A stretch of DNA of 64,000 bases, from NCBI GenBank assembly GCA_036490515.1, contig DASXDU010000004.1, positions 62,001 through 126,000 on the forward strand, written 5' to 3'. The notes beneath the pieces were generated by a model, which worked only from the letters and a program-made list of their open reading frames with translations, was not told the origin of the DNA and did not search any database. Shown piece after piece: positions 15,814-24,019 of this stretch. Made by a program: the position numbers and the translations under genes. Every line of letters begins with the position of its first letter. Positions within the stretch are counted from its first letter, which is position 1. Source of the DNA: Palsa-1150 sp036490515. GTDB taxonomy: Bacteria > Myxococcota_A > Polyangia > Polyangiales > Polyangiaceae.

Positions 15814-16104
15814 CTAGCCCGTTCGCCGCTCGATCGCCGCGATCCGTTGCTCGTGGTCCTCGACGCGGACCCGCAAGGCGCGGTCCTCTCGCAGAAGGTC
15901 GCGCACCTCGCGCACGGCACCCCCGACGGCCACGAGCTCCGAGGCGAGCCGCACCTCGGTCTCCGTCTGGCGGCGCTCGACGCGATCGAGGCGGTCGACC
16001 ACGTCGTCCAACCTCGAATTCGTCTGGTCGAGGCGCTCGTTGGTCTGATGGGCTTCCGCGCGGATGCCCTTCAGGATCTCGATGGTCAGGTCGTTCGGCT
16101 CCAT
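15814..16104 (-). CDS. Small coiled-coil protein
   Basis: This encodes 96 residues starting at MEPNDLTIEILKGIR; a longer in-frame form from 16188 adds a low-quality leader. Almost the whole sequence is heptad-patterned (QTNERLDQTNSRLDDVVDRL, ending DHEQRIAAIERR), so a coiled-coil oligomer is expected. Similar short coiled-coil proteins with the 'ILKGIRAE' start occur widely in myxobacteria with no assigned function. No membrane or export signal is present. Confidence 0.65.
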   Translation of the reverse strand: MEPNDLTIEILKGIRAEAHQTNERLDQTNSRLDDVVDRLDRVERRQTETEVRLASELVAVGGAVREVRDLLREDRALRVRVEDHEQRIAAIERRTG

Positions 16105-16254
16105 CGCGGTGTCTCCAGGAGTATGTCGCCGGTGACGAGCAAGGGCGAGGCCAGCAGGAGGGGGCGCGATTCCGCGGGGAAAATGCACTCGCGGGGTGTC
16201 CGGGACGGATTCGCGGGTGTCCGGGGACAGATGCCGGCGCCCAGAAGGTGAGCC

Positions 16255-16749
16255 TCACGGCTTCTTCGCGCGGGGCTCGCACTCGTGGCCGTCGAAGCGC
16301 ATCTGGTACGGGCCGCCGAGATCCGCGGGCTGCGCCCCGAAGCGCGTCGCGCCGACGATCGCGCGCAGGCACCACTCTGCGCCGGGCGGGTACTCCACGG
16401 TGGCGCGCTTCATCGTGACGCCCGTGGCGCCACCGTCGGCGGGGACGACGACGTCGAAGTCGATGACGCCGTACGGGCCCGACCCCGGCGCCACGGGGTC
16501 GACGGCGCTGGCGACGCAGCGGCACATCGCGCGACGGCGCGTCGCGAGCTTCGCCGTCACCTCCGGAGGCAGGGGCAGCGGCGTGGCTGGCGCGGGGGGC
16601 TCGGGAGGCGCGGACACGGCCTCGACGGCCGCCTCCGGCGAGGCCGCGTCGACCACCGCAGCAGGCGCGGCGTGGGGAGACCGCGCGCAGCCCTCTGCAG
16701 CGATGAGGACGGCGAGGGCACGAGCGGACCGGCGCACGGACGGGTGCAT
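16255..16749 (-). CDS. Lipoprotein with a TonB/AgmX-like C-terminal domain
   Basis: This encodes 164 residues. The signal sequence ends at AAEGCARS (lipobox Cys about residue 21), followed by an Ala/Pro-rich linker and a domain of about 100 residues. That domain contains CRCVASAVDP, the pattern GVIDFDVVVPADGGATGVTMKRATVEY, and CLRAIVGATRFGAQ. The pattern of two strands plus a Cys-x-Cys start and a final Cys-Leu-helix resembles the AgmX/PglI C-terminal repeat of myxobacteria. The function in the envelope is unknown. Confidence 0.6.
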   Translation of the reverse strand: MHPSVRRSARALAVLIAAEGCARSPHAAPAAVVDAASPEAAVEAVSAPPEPPAPATPLPLPPEVTAKLATRRRAMCRCVASAVDPVAPGSGPYGVIDFDVVVPADGGATGVTMKRATVEYPPGAEWCLRAIVGATRFGAQPADLGGPYQMRFDGHECEPRAKKP

Positions 16750-16795
16750 CCCCGTTCGTACGGACCACCCGGCCCGGGGGTCTCCAGAGGAGCTC

Positions 16796-17193
16796 TTCGA
16801 TCGTGTAGATGGCCCCTCGGCGCGCCGATCGTCGCTCGAGCGTCACGCGCAGATCGGGCTCGACGACGCCGTGCGGGCCAGCGTTTCCGGGACGTCGGCC
16901 GGCAACGGCATGCGCGCGTTGCTCATTCCCGCCGTCGCCAGCGTCGTCCAGTCGCGGGAGGGTCCCAGTCGCCGGAGTGGCGCTGACTCGTTGCCGGCGT
17001 GCGCCGACAGGCCAGCTCCTGCCGACGAGTCGATTCCAGAGCGATCCGATGCTCATTCGGACCCTCGCCAGCGACGCACGCCGCCAGCGCAGTTGCGGTG
17101 GGCTCCCATGAGCGGGAGCTACCGCGCCGCGCGTGCGATCTCCCTTCCGTGGCGCCCGGACGCAAGCGATTGGCGCCTTGGTGAAAGCGACAC
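16796..17193 (-). pseudogene. Decayed DUF3237 gene copy with its upstream region
   Basis: Bases 16796-16838 match the last 45 bp of the intact DUF3237 gene (18022-18066) at about 90%. Bases 16839-16878 match its middle (about 18256-18296). The roughly 190 bp in between is missing, the join falling in a shared CTCGA. The protein remnant reads DLRVTLE then directly ARRGAIYTIEELL, without a stop. Further along, 17153-17193 matches the region upstream of the intact gene (18600-18640) at about 40 of 44 bases. The collinear order and spacing show a degenerate duplicate of the whole gene plus its leader. The bases in between no longer align clearly by eye. Confidence 0.7.
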
Positions 17194-17205
17194 CTGGCGT
17201 TCGGG

Positions 17206-17425
17206 GTGTAGCACGTGCCGCGTCACCGGCCGCGTCCGTCGGCGTGGACCCGTCGAAGAGAACGTCGGTGCCGGCGTCCGTGGATGGGACGACGTCGGCG
17301 CCTGCGTCCGTCGCGCCCGCGTCGAGCCCCGGGGTGCTCTTCGTACTGCCGCCGCACGCGCAGGTCAGCACCGCGAGAAGGGCGAACGAAGCGACTCGAT
17401 TCTGGCCGGACGCCAACGGACGCAT
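17206..17425 (-). pseudogene. Truncated lipoprotein gene (N-terminal part only)
   Basis: From the ATG at 17425 the frame gives a good lipoprotein signal (VASFALLAVLTCACGGSTK) and a Thr/Asp/Ala-rich linker of about 45 residues (GLDAGATDAGADV). It then runs into sequence shared with the DUF3237 duplicate (from about 17193 downward). The frame stays open by composition only, with no recognisable domain. The 3' part of the original gene has been replaced at that junction. It starts 45 bp after the stop of the intact DUF3237 lipoprotein gene. Confidence 0.5.
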
Positions 17426-17469
17426 GGCGCGTAAGCAATGGCCAGAAGCGTGCCCGCCGCATCTTGCCG

Positions 17470-18012
17470 TCAGAGGATCTCTTCGATCGTGTGCACCGGA
17501 CCGTCCGCCTGGATCGCGCCGACGCCGACGGCGAGGAGGCGGTTCAGGAACGCGTACTTCGGCGCGGCGGTCTCGAACCGCGGCAGCGTACGGAAGTAGG
17601 GAACGCCGGGGGGCGCGTCGTCGCGGATGCCCTCGAAGGTCATGTGGATGAGGGCGTGGTCGTCGGTCTCGAGCGTCACGCGGAGATCGAGCTCCACGAC
17701 GCCGTCGGCGCGGCGAACCGTCCAGTCGTCGCCGCCCGGAAGCACCTTGCCGCGAAGCCTCTCGCCCTCGAACGAGCCTCCCGTGACCGGAAACGTGACG
17801 CGTGTCCCGCGCGGCCCCGCCCCGACGTCCTGCACGGGCGCCGTCTCGAGGCGCAGGGTCATCAGCGGGCGCGATCGCATGGGGGCTCTCCTGTCGGCGG
17901 GTGGCGGAGCGGCGGCGGGAGGTGGAGCAGAGGCGGCGAGCGGCGCGCCCGCGCAGCCGGCGAGCGTCGCGAACGCGGCGAGCTCGAGGACGTGGCGTCG
18001 TCGAATGTCCAC
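17470..18012 (-). CDS. DUF3237-domain protein with lipoprotein signal
   Basis: This encodes 180 residues. The N-terminus MDIRRRHVLELAAFATLAGC gives a lipobox (TLAGCAG), and the arginines could also be read as a weak Tat-like signal. The DUF3237 beta-barrel domain starts at about residue 50 (LMTLRLETAPVQDVG). It includes GGSFEGERLRGKVLPGG, LDLRVTLETDDHALI, YFRTLPRFETAAPKYAFLNR and the C-terminal VHTIEEIL. It is 7 bp downstream of the paralogue at 18020-18469 and certainly co-transcribed. DUF3237 has no established activity. Confidence 0.85.
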   Translation of the reverse strand: MDIRRRHVLELAAFATLAGCAGAPLAASAPPPAAAPPPADRRAPMRSRPLMTLRLETAPVQDVGAGPRGTRVTFPVTGGSFEGERLRGKVLPGGDDWTVRRADGVVELDLRVTLETDDHALIHMTFEGIRDDAPPGVPYFRTLPRFETAAPKYAFLNRLLAVGVGAIQADGPVHTIEEIL

Positions 18013-18019
18013 GGCGACC

Positions 18020-18469
18020 TCACAGGATCTCGTCGATCGTGTAGATGGGCCCCTCGGCGCGCCGGTCGCCGCTCGACACGGCGAGGAGGCGGTTGAGGAA
18101 CGCGTACTTCGGGTGGCCCGTCTCGAAGCGGGGCGTCGTCCGGAAGTAGTAGGTCGAGGGGTCGACGCGCTCGCCGCGCCCGAGCGCCGCGATCACCTCG
18201 GGCGGCCCGTGACGCAGCCCGAACGACGCGAAGTGAATCAGGGCGCCGTCGTCGGTCTCGAGCGTGACGCGCAGATCGAGCTCGAGGACGCCGTCCCCCC
18301 GGAGGAGCGTCCAGTCGCCGCCGCCCGGGAGCACCCGCCCGCGCAGCCGCGGCCCCTCGAAGCGGCCGCCCGTGATCGGCGCGGTGACGCGGGTGCCCAG
18401 GGGCACCGCGCCGATCTTCTGCACGGCCGGGACCGCGACCTCCAGCGTCATGAGCAGGCGCGAGTCCAT
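18020..18469 (-). CDS. DUF3237 family protein (cytoplasmic paralogue)
   Basis: This encodes 149 residues from the ATG at 18469 (MDSRLLMTLEVAVPAVQ), matching the domain start of the next gene (MRSRPLMTL). The complete DUF3237 core is present: GGRFEGPRLRGRVLPGGG, LDLRVTLETDDGALIHF, YYFRTTPRFETGHPKYAFLN and the terminal IYTIDEIL. There is no signal peptide, unlike its neighbour. It starts the two-gene DUF3237 operon, which is divergent from a TonB-dependent receptor. A co-regulated uptake or processing function is possible but unproven. Confidence 0.85.
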   Translation of the reverse strand: MDSRLLMTLEVAVPAVQKIGAVPLGTRVTAPITGGRFEGPRLRGRVLPGGGDWTLLRGDGVLELDLRVTLETDDGALIHFASFGLRHGPPEVIAALGRGERVDPSTYYFRTTPRFETGHPKYAFLNRLLAVSSGDRRAEGPIYTIDEIL

Positions 18470-18679
18470 GCGTGCGTCACCCTCTCCGATCGGTTCGCGG
18501 CATCCTCGCTCCGGCGGGAGGCTCGCGCCAGGGGCACGGGCCGCGGCCCCGGTGTCGACGTTCACGCACCTCGGCTCGGCCGGCCCTGCCTTGCTCCCAT
18601 GGCGCCCGGACGCAAGCGATTGGCGCGTTCGTGAAAGCGATGCCTCGAATAACGCGGGGACGCGGACGTCGAAGAGGCA

Positions 18680-20746
18680 GTGCTCCTGGCTCCGCCCCTC
18701 CTCGCGCAGGAGATCGCAATCCTCGGGCCCCTGGCGCCGCCGCCGCCCGAGACGCCGCCGGAGATCGTCAGCGTGAAGGCGCGGCCGCCGGCGCGGAGCG
18801 CGTCGGACTGGGAGACGGACGCCGACACGATCGCCGCGGTCCCTCACGAGACGGGGGCCGACGTGCTCGGGACGCTGCCCGGCGTCTACGTGAGCAACCG
18901 GGGGCTGCTCGGGCAGGCGCCGCACCTCTCGGTGCGCGGCTTCGAGGGGACGAGCGGCCAGAACATGGAGGTCTTCCTCGGCAACATCCCGCTCAACCAG
19001 ATCTCGAACATCCGGTCGCCGGGATACGCCGACATGCGGCTCGTCATGCCGGAGGTGATCCGGGACGTCCGGATCGCCCACGGGCCTTACGATCCGCACC
19101 AGGGCGACTTCGCGCTCGCGGGCACGACGCGCATGGACCTCGGGCTCGACGAGACGGGGTTCGTCGGCAAGGGGACGCTCGGGTCGTTCGGGTCTACCCG
19201 GGTCCTTCTCGCCTTCCAGCCGGCATTCGAGAACGGCGACAGCGAGTGGCACGACTCGTTTGCGGCGTTCGAGGCGTACTCGACGTCGGGGCCCGGCCAG
19301 GGGCGAGGGGGAGACCGGGCCTCCTTCATCGGGCAGCTCGCCTTCTCGAACTCCCAGACGAAGTGGCGCGGCATCGTCGCAGTCGGCACGGCGCGCTTCG
19401 ACTTCCCCGGCATGCTCTCGCTCGCGGACGTCGAGCACGGCGCGTACCCGTACGGGGCGATGTCGCCGCTCGGCCGCGACCTCACGTCCCAGGCGCACCT
19501 CGGCAACGAGTTCTCGTGGGAGATCGAGGGCGGCGTGCTCACGCTCGGCGCGTACGTGTCGCTCACGCGCATGGAGATGCACGAGAACCTCACGGGGTAC
19601 GCGCTCGACGTCCTGGCCGGACTGCCTCCCACGAACTCCGACGACACCGAGCAGGTGAACCGGGCCACGACCTACGGCCTCGGCGTGGCCTACCGCCACA
19701 AGGTGCACCTGCTCAGCGCCGACGACGTGATGGAGGTCGGCGCCACGGCGCGCATCGACGACATCGATCAGAGCGACACGCGGCTCTTGCCCGACGGCAC
19801 CGTGAACACGCGCCCCGTCGACGCCGGGATCGGGGCCACCGGCATCGCGGGGTACGTGGACGCCGCCGTTCACCCGTTCCCGCGGTTTCTCGTGCGCGGC
19901 GGGACGCGCTTCGACTCGCTCGCGTACTCGGTCGACGACCACACCGGCAACCAGGGGCTCGAGCGCACGATGCAGGGTCTTCACGTCGGCAACAAGGCCA
20001 CGGTGGACTACGCCGCCGGCCACGGCGTGCACCTCGTCGCGAGCTACGGCGAGGGCTTCCGCTCGCCCAACGCGACGGGCCTGGTCGAGGGCGAGCGCAT
20101 TCCGTTCGCGACGATCCGGAGTACCGAGGTGGGCGTCCGGTTCAAGACGCCGGGCGGCGGCCCGCTCGCATGGCAGTCGTCGCTCGTCGGTTTCGCGTCG
20201 TGGCTCAGCCAGGATCTCGTGTTCGACGCGCTGTCCCTCTCGAGCCTGCCCGCGCCCTCCTCGCGGCGCGCCGGCGGGGCCGCGGCCACGACGCTCCGCT
20301 ACGGCGTCCTCGGCGTGAGCGCGAGCGCGACGTACGCCCGCGCGACCTTCACCGGCTCCGACGACACCTTCCGCTCCGGAGACGCGGTCCCCTACGCCCC
20401 TGCCCTCGTCGTTCGCGACGACGCCTTCGTCCTCGTTCCGCTCCCGCGAACCCACGCGAGCTGCCGCTTCGGCGCCGGCACCCAGGGGGCGTTCGGCGCG
20501 ACCCTCCCCGGCGGCGCGCCGGCGGAGCCCACCTTCTACGTCGACGCGCTCGCGGCCGTCTCGTGGAAGGCCTTCGAGCTGGCGATCAACGGCATGAACC
20601 TCCTCGATCGCCGCTACTACGACCAGGAGCTCGTCTATCCGGCGAACTTCGGCCGGAGCGCCACCCTGCCCGCGCCCACCCCGCACGTGCTCGTCGCCCC
20701 GCCCGCGAGCGTCTTCGCCACGCTGAAGGTGCGCGTCGGGCTGTAG
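18680..20746 (+). CDS. TonB-dependent outer-membrane receptor
   Basis: This encodes 688 residues from the GTG at 18680. The plug domain is clear: VPHETGADVLGTLPGVYVSN, LSVRGFEGTSGQNMEVFLG and DVRIAHGPYDPHQGDFALAG. A beta-barrel of about 500 residues follows, with the YGEGFRSPNATGL motif and the terminal signature INGMNLLDRRYYDQELVY ... LKVRVGL. The N-terminus is odd: only MLLAPPLLAQ precedes the mature sequence, a TAA at 18650 blocks extension, and a basic stretch that would complete a signal peptide (MPRITRGRGRRR, from 18640) lies in another frame. It is probably an importer of a siderophore, vitamin or oligomer; the substrate is unknown. Confidence 0.85.
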   Translation: MLLAPPLLAQEIAILGPLAPPPPETPPEIVSVKARPPARSASDWETDADTIAAVPHETGADVLGTLPGVYVSNRGLLGQAPHLSVRGFEGTSGQNMEVFLGNIPLNQISNIRSPGYADMRLVMPEVIRDVRIAHGPYDPHQGDFALAGTTRMDLGLDETGFVGKGTLGSFGSTRVLLAFQPAFENGDSEWHDSFAAFEAYSTSGPGQGRGGDRASFIGQLAFSNSQTKWRGIVAVGTARFDFPGMLSLADVEHGAYPYGAMSPLGRDLTSQAHLGNEFSWEIEGGVLTLGAYVSLTRMEMHENLTGYALDVLAGLPPTNSDDTEQVNRATTYGLGVAYRHKVHLLSADDVMEVGATARIDDIDQSDTRLLPDGTVNTRPVDAGIGATGIAGYVDAAVHPFPRFLVRGGTRFDSLAYSVDDHTGNQGLERTMQGLHVGNKATVDYAAGHGVHLVASYGEGFRSPNATGLVEGERIPFATIRSTEVGVRFKTPGGGPLAWQSSLVGFASWLSQDLVFDALSLSSLPAPSSRRAGGAAATTLRYGVLGVSASATYARATFTGSDDTFRSGDAVPYAPALVVRDDAFVLVPLPRTHASCRFGAGTQGAFGATLPGGAPAEPTFYVDALAAVSWKAFELAINGMNLLDRRYYDQELVYPANFGRSATLPAPTPHVLVAPPASVFATLKVRVGL

Positions 20747-20778
20747 ATGCTCGCGTCGCGGCGTCGCGCGTCGAGGCC

Positions 20779-21009
20779 TCAGCCGACGGTCGCGCCGAAC
20801 CAGGCTTCGGCGATGGCGTTGAGCGTGTCGTCGCTCACGGCGTCGCCTTCGGGGACGCCGTTCGCAGCGCCGAAGGAGTAGACGATGCGCCCCACGGGGA
20901 CGCCCGCGGCGAGCACGACGAAGTTGTCCTCGGCGAGCGCCTGGACGCGGTAGGTCTTGCCCTCGAAAACGACGGATTTGCTGTCCAGATCGACGGTGGG
21001 GGTGCTCAT
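20779..21009 (-). CDS. Small protein of unknown function
   Basis: This encodes 76 residues from the ATG at 21009 (MSTPTVDLDSKSVVFEGKTY). The beta-rich N-terminal half (VVFEGKTYRVQALAEDNFVV) is followed by a helix (SDDTLNAIAEAWFGA). There are no Cys, signal or membrane segments. I do not recognise a family; the balanced composition and intact frame support a real gene. It is convergent with the TonB receptor, with a 32-bp gap. Confidence 0.5.
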   Translation of the reverse strand: MSTPTVDLDSKSVVFEGKTYRVQALAEDNFVVLAAGVPVGRIVYSFGAANGVPEGDAVSDDTLNAIAEAWFGATVG

Positions 21010-21120
21010 CGGCGCGCTTCGTAGCATGCCGGCACGCGGGGAGTCAGCCGCGCTCGGGTCACCGGCAGATCCACGACCCGCCCGCGCACACCTGCGCGCC
21101 GGGCGCATCGCGCCGGAGCC

Positions 21121-21516
21121 CTACCCCCCTGCCCGCTCCGTCACGTACTCCGCCCGGATGGTCGACAGCTCGCCCACCACCTTGCGAAGCAGGCCCTCCG
21201 GCGTATCGGTGACCTTCGCGACGACGACGGCGATGCGCGCGCTCCGGCGCTTCGCCTCGAAGCGCGCCTTGCCGCCCTGGGAGCTCTTCACCTGCACGAA
21301 GAGCTTCCCGACGTCCGACTCGACGACCACGTCGATGCCGGCCCGGTCCTCCTCCTTCGTCGCTGGCCGGACGGACCGCATCCATTCCGGGCGCGACGGC
21401 AGCGAGAGGGCCTGGAGGACGTGACGCTCGGAGCGCTTGCCGCGTCTCCTCGCGTCGGCGCCGAGCATCTGGGCGAGGTTGCGGGGGTGAACGAAGGGCA
21501 CCATCTGCCCTCCCAT
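21121..21516 (-). CDS. PD-(D/E)XK-like nuclease-fold protein
   Basis: This encodes 131 residues; Met-5 (21504) is an alternative start. The core GIDVVVESDVGKLFVQVKSS reproduces the D-x(n)-(E/Q)-x-K active-site arrangement of restriction-endonuclease and Holliday-junction-resolvase folds (D65-D66 region, then QVK). An N-terminal basic helix and an ARIAVVVAKVTDT strand follow. No methyltransferase or phage neighbour is present, so a stand-alone repair or structure-specific nuclease, or an inactive relative, is equally possible. Confidence 0.55.
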   Translation of the reverse strand: MGGQMVPFVHPRNLAQMLGADARRRGKRSERHVLQALSLPSRPEWMRSVRPATKEEDRAGIDVVVESDVGKLFVQVKSSQGGKARFEAKRRSARIAVVVAKVTDTPEGLLRKVVGELSTIRAEYVTERAGG

Positions 21517-21561
21517 CGGACGGCGCCCGGAAGAAGTTGCGCACGATCGCGATCACGGGGT

Positions 21562-21966
21562 TCACCCCGCCTCTGCGCGCGGCCGCTCGATGAGATCGAA
21601 CCGGTTCCCGTAGAGGTCCTCGAAGACGGCGACCGTGCCGTAGGCCTCCTCCCGCGGAGGCCCGGTGAACGTCACGCCGTGCGCAACGAGCGCCGCGTGG
21701 TCGCGCGCGAAGTCGTCCGTCTCGAGGAAGAAGCCGACGCGGCCACCGGTCTGGTTGCCCACGCTCGCGCGCTGCCGATCGTCGACGGCGCGCGCGAGGA
21801 GGAGCACCGCGCCCGTGGAGCCGGCGGGGCGGACGCGCACCCAGCGCTTGCCGTTGCCCATGTCGGTGTCCTCGAGGCATTCGAAGCCGAGCTTCCCGGT
21901 GTAGAAGCCGAGCGCCTCGTCGTAGTCGCGGACGACGAGGGTGACCTGCGTGATGCCGGCGCGCAT
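21562..21966 (-). CDS. VOC (glyoxalase/bleomycin-resistance) family protein
   Basis: This encodes 134 residues, one complete VOC unit: ITQVTLVVRDYDEALGFYTG, GFECLEDTDMGNGKRWVRV, GFFLETDDFARDHAALVAHG and FEDLYGNRFDLIE. The C-terminal Glu (LIE) and internal polar residues could form the metal site. Members include glyoxalases, dioxygenases and resistance proteins, and the substrate cannot be inferred. It is divergent from the beta-helix lipoprotein gene. Confidence 0.85.
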   Translation of the reverse strand: MRAGITQVTLVVRDYDEALGFYTGKLGFECLEDTDMGNGKRWVRVRPAGSTGAVLLLARAVDDRQRASVGNQTGGRVGFFLETDDFARDHAALVAHGVTFTGPPREEAYGTVAVFEDLYGNRFDLIERPRAEAG

Positions 21967-22076
21967 GAGGGAGGAGCGTAGCCGCCGGGTCGCGCGACTG
22001 TCAGGGCCCCGAGCTGGATCACCTACGGCTGACGCCCCTCCTCGCGCGGGGTTATCCTGTGGGCGAGGAGGCCGTC

Positions 22077-23411
22077 ATGCGCTCGTCCGTTCTCGGCTTT
22101 GCCGCCTTCGGTCTGGCCCTCGCCGCAGCATGCAGTTCCGGGGGGACTCCATCGAACGGCGTGAGCGCTGGCGACGACTCCGGCGCCGGCGTTTCTTCGA
22201 GCTCGGGCGGGGGCACCGCGTCGTCCGGGTCGAGCAGCAGCGGCGCCAGCTCGTCGTCCGGTGCTTCGCCGAGCGACGGCGGCGAGGCGGGTGCGTTCCC
22301 GTCCGCGGGCAATCCCGACGGTTCTTGCAAGACGCTTCCCCTGCCGAGCCAGATGACGCTGGCCGACACCTCGAGCCCCACGACGGTGGTCGGCACGGGG
22401 ACGGCGGCGAGCTGCACCTTCGATGCGCTCGATGCCGCCATCACCAAGGGCGGCATCATCACCTTCGATTGCGGATCGGGGCTCGTGACCATCCCGATCA
22501 CGAGCACGTTGCAGCCGCCAGTCTCCAAGGGCTCCGCTCCCCCCATCCACATCGTGGTCGACGGCGGGGGCAAGGTGACGCTCGACGGTCGAGGCTCGGT
22601 GCGGCTCATGTCCTGGGTCCACGACACGTGGCGCACGAACATGGACACGCTCACGCTGCAACGGCTCCACATCGTCAACGGCAAGACGACCCCGACCCAG
22701 AAGATCCCCCCGTGCCCCGCCGCCAACGGCATCGCGAACACCGCGTGCTCGACGGGGTACGACGACGGCCAGGGCGGGGCGCTCTACATGCAAGACGGCG
22801 AGCTCGTGGTGATCGACAGCGTCTTCGAGCAAAACCAGGCCGCGCTCCTCGGCCCCGATACCGGCGGCGGGGCCATCTACATCTTCGGCTCCGCGTCCCC
22901 GGCGTACGTCATGCAAAGCTCCTTCCTCGACAACACGGCCAGCAACGCGGGCGCCATCGGCATGCTCGCCTCCGGGGCGTTCATCTTCGACAGCCTCTTC
23001 GAGGGCAACAGCGCCGTCGGCACCGGCGCCAACAACAACGATGCCACGATGTGCACGTGCAATAACGGCAGCGACCCGAACCAGATCGGCTCGGGCGGCA
23101 ATGGCGGCGCCGTCTACTCCGACGGCAACGCGCTCGACGTCACGATCTGCGGCACGGAGATCAAGAACAACACGGCCAAGGAGTTCGGTCCTGCGGTCTT
23201 CATGACCAACGACGGCCGAGGCGGGAAGCTCATCATCGACGATTCGCTCGTCACCGGGAACTCGACGCCGATCTCCTACTGGCAATGGTGCACGGACGTC
23301 TCGACCGACTTTCCTCACGCGAGCGATGGGGGCGCGGGTTCCCCGTCGCCGGTCGACACTTCCTTCTGCAACGCCAGCGGGCAGGCGTGTACGTCCACGT
23401 GCGGCTCGTGA
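22077..23411 (+). CDS. Parallel beta-helix surface lipoprotein
   Basis: This encodes 444 residues from the ATG at 22077, which has a strong GAGGAGG seven bases upstream. The signal ends LALAAACSSGG, then a Ser/Gly spacer (residues about 30-70). The body has right-handed beta-helix coil motifs like those of polymorphic outer-membrane repeats: GGALYMQDGELVVIDSVFEQ, GGAIYIFG, SSFLDNTASNAGAIGM, GGAVYSDGN and EIKNNTAKEFGPAVFM. It is probably an adhesin-like or carbohydrate-interacting surface protein. There is no catalytic signature for a lyase. Confidence 0.8.
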   Translation: MRSSVLGFAAFGLALAAACSSGGTPSNGVSAGDDSGAGVSSSSGGGTASSGSSSSGASSSSGASPSDGGEAGAFPSAGNPDGSCKTLPLPSQMTLADTSSPTTVVGTGTAASCTFDALDAAITKGGIITFDCGSGLVTIPITSTLQPPVSKGSAPPIHIVVDGGGKVTLDGRGSVRLMSWVHDTWRTNMDTLTLQRLHIVNGKTTPTQKIPPCPAANGIANTACSTGYDDGQGGALYMQDGELVVIDSVFEQNQAALLGPDTGGGAIYIFGSASPAYVMQSSFLDNTASNAGAIGMLASGAFIFDSLFEGNSAVGTGANNNDATMCTCNNGSDPNQIGSGGNGGAVYSDGNALDVTICGTEIKNNTAKEFGPAVFMTNDGRGGKLIIDDSLVTGNSTPISYWQWCTDVSTDFPHASDGGAGSPSPVDTSFCNASGQACTSTCGS

Positions 23412-23427
23412 ACCGCAGTGGCGGCTC

Positions 23428-23802
23428 ATGAGCGAGGTGATGAGGCCACCCCGCATCGCTGCCTGGTCGGTCGTGCTCCTCCTCATGACAGGCTGCGATC
23501 CGGCCTACAGCGTTCACGGCACCGTGCTCGACGCGGCGGGAGCGGCCGTCACCGGAGCGAACGTCACCCTGAGCTGCCCGAGCGGAACGACCGAGTCGGC
23601 CGTCACGACGGCGACCGGCGAGTTCGCGTTCGGTGGCGTCGGCGGCTCCTTCGAGGCACCCCGGTGCTCGCTGCGGATCGAGAAGCCGGGCTTCGCGACC
23701 CAGACCGTGCGCACGACCGACGCGTGCTACCGCAGCACGCAGACGAAGAACTACGGCAAGGACTGCAGGCCCGGCGAGGGGGAGATCCGCCTCGCGCGGT
23801 AG
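23428..23802 (+). CDS. Lipoprotein with a carboxypeptidase-regulatory-like beta-sandwich
   Basis: This encodes 124 residues from the ATG at 23428; the ATG at 23440 preceded by GAGG is an alternative. The signal ends VLLLMTGCDPAYS (lipobox Cys). The mature domain starts SVHGTVLDAAGAAVTGANVT, continues TTATGEFAFGGVGG and ends EKPGFATQTVR, the pattern of a CarboxypepD_reg/transthyretin-like beta-sandwich. It lies 16 bp after the beta-helix gene and is probably co-transcribed with it. Confidence 0.75.
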   Translation: MSEVMRPPRIAAWSVVLLLMTGCDPAYSVHGTVLDAAGAAVTGANVTLSCPSGTTESAVTTATGEFAFGGVGGSFEAPRCSLRIEKPGFATQTVRTTDACYRSTQTKNYGKDCRPGEGEIRLAR

Positions 23803-23833
23803 CGCGCGCCGCGTGCTACGGAGGATCGCCGCG

Positions 23834-23935
23834 ATGCCGGGCGTGGAGGACGACTTCGAGGAGCTCGCGTCGTACCACCCGCCTGGCGGACGACGCGACG
23901 GCGCCCGAGTAGACCCGCGGCGAAGTCACTTCTGA
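23834..23935 (+). CDS. Possible small ORF (33 residues)
   Basis: ATG at 23834 (MPGVEDDFEELASYHPPGGR) is preceded by GGAGG nine bases upstream and follows the lipoprotein gene by 31 bp. Its acidic N-terminal half is unlike random shadow translation in this GC-rich sequence, but it is too short to judge. It may be a remnant of a longer gene. Apart from this ORF, nothing is recognised between 23803 and 24019. Confidence 0.25.
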   Translation: MPGVEDDFEELASYHPPGGRRDGARVDPRRSHF

Positions 23936-24019
23936 GGCCACGGCATGACGAAGTGCGTGGGGTGCCCGCGCCGCCGTGGACCGGCTACGACGCGGGCACC
24001 CCTTCCCTCTCTTACTGCC

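Noticed and set aside
16750..17469. Insertion sequence or prophage as the cause of the scrambled region
   Set aside because: No transposase, integrase, terminal repeats or target duplication visible; duplication plus deletion explains the remnants.
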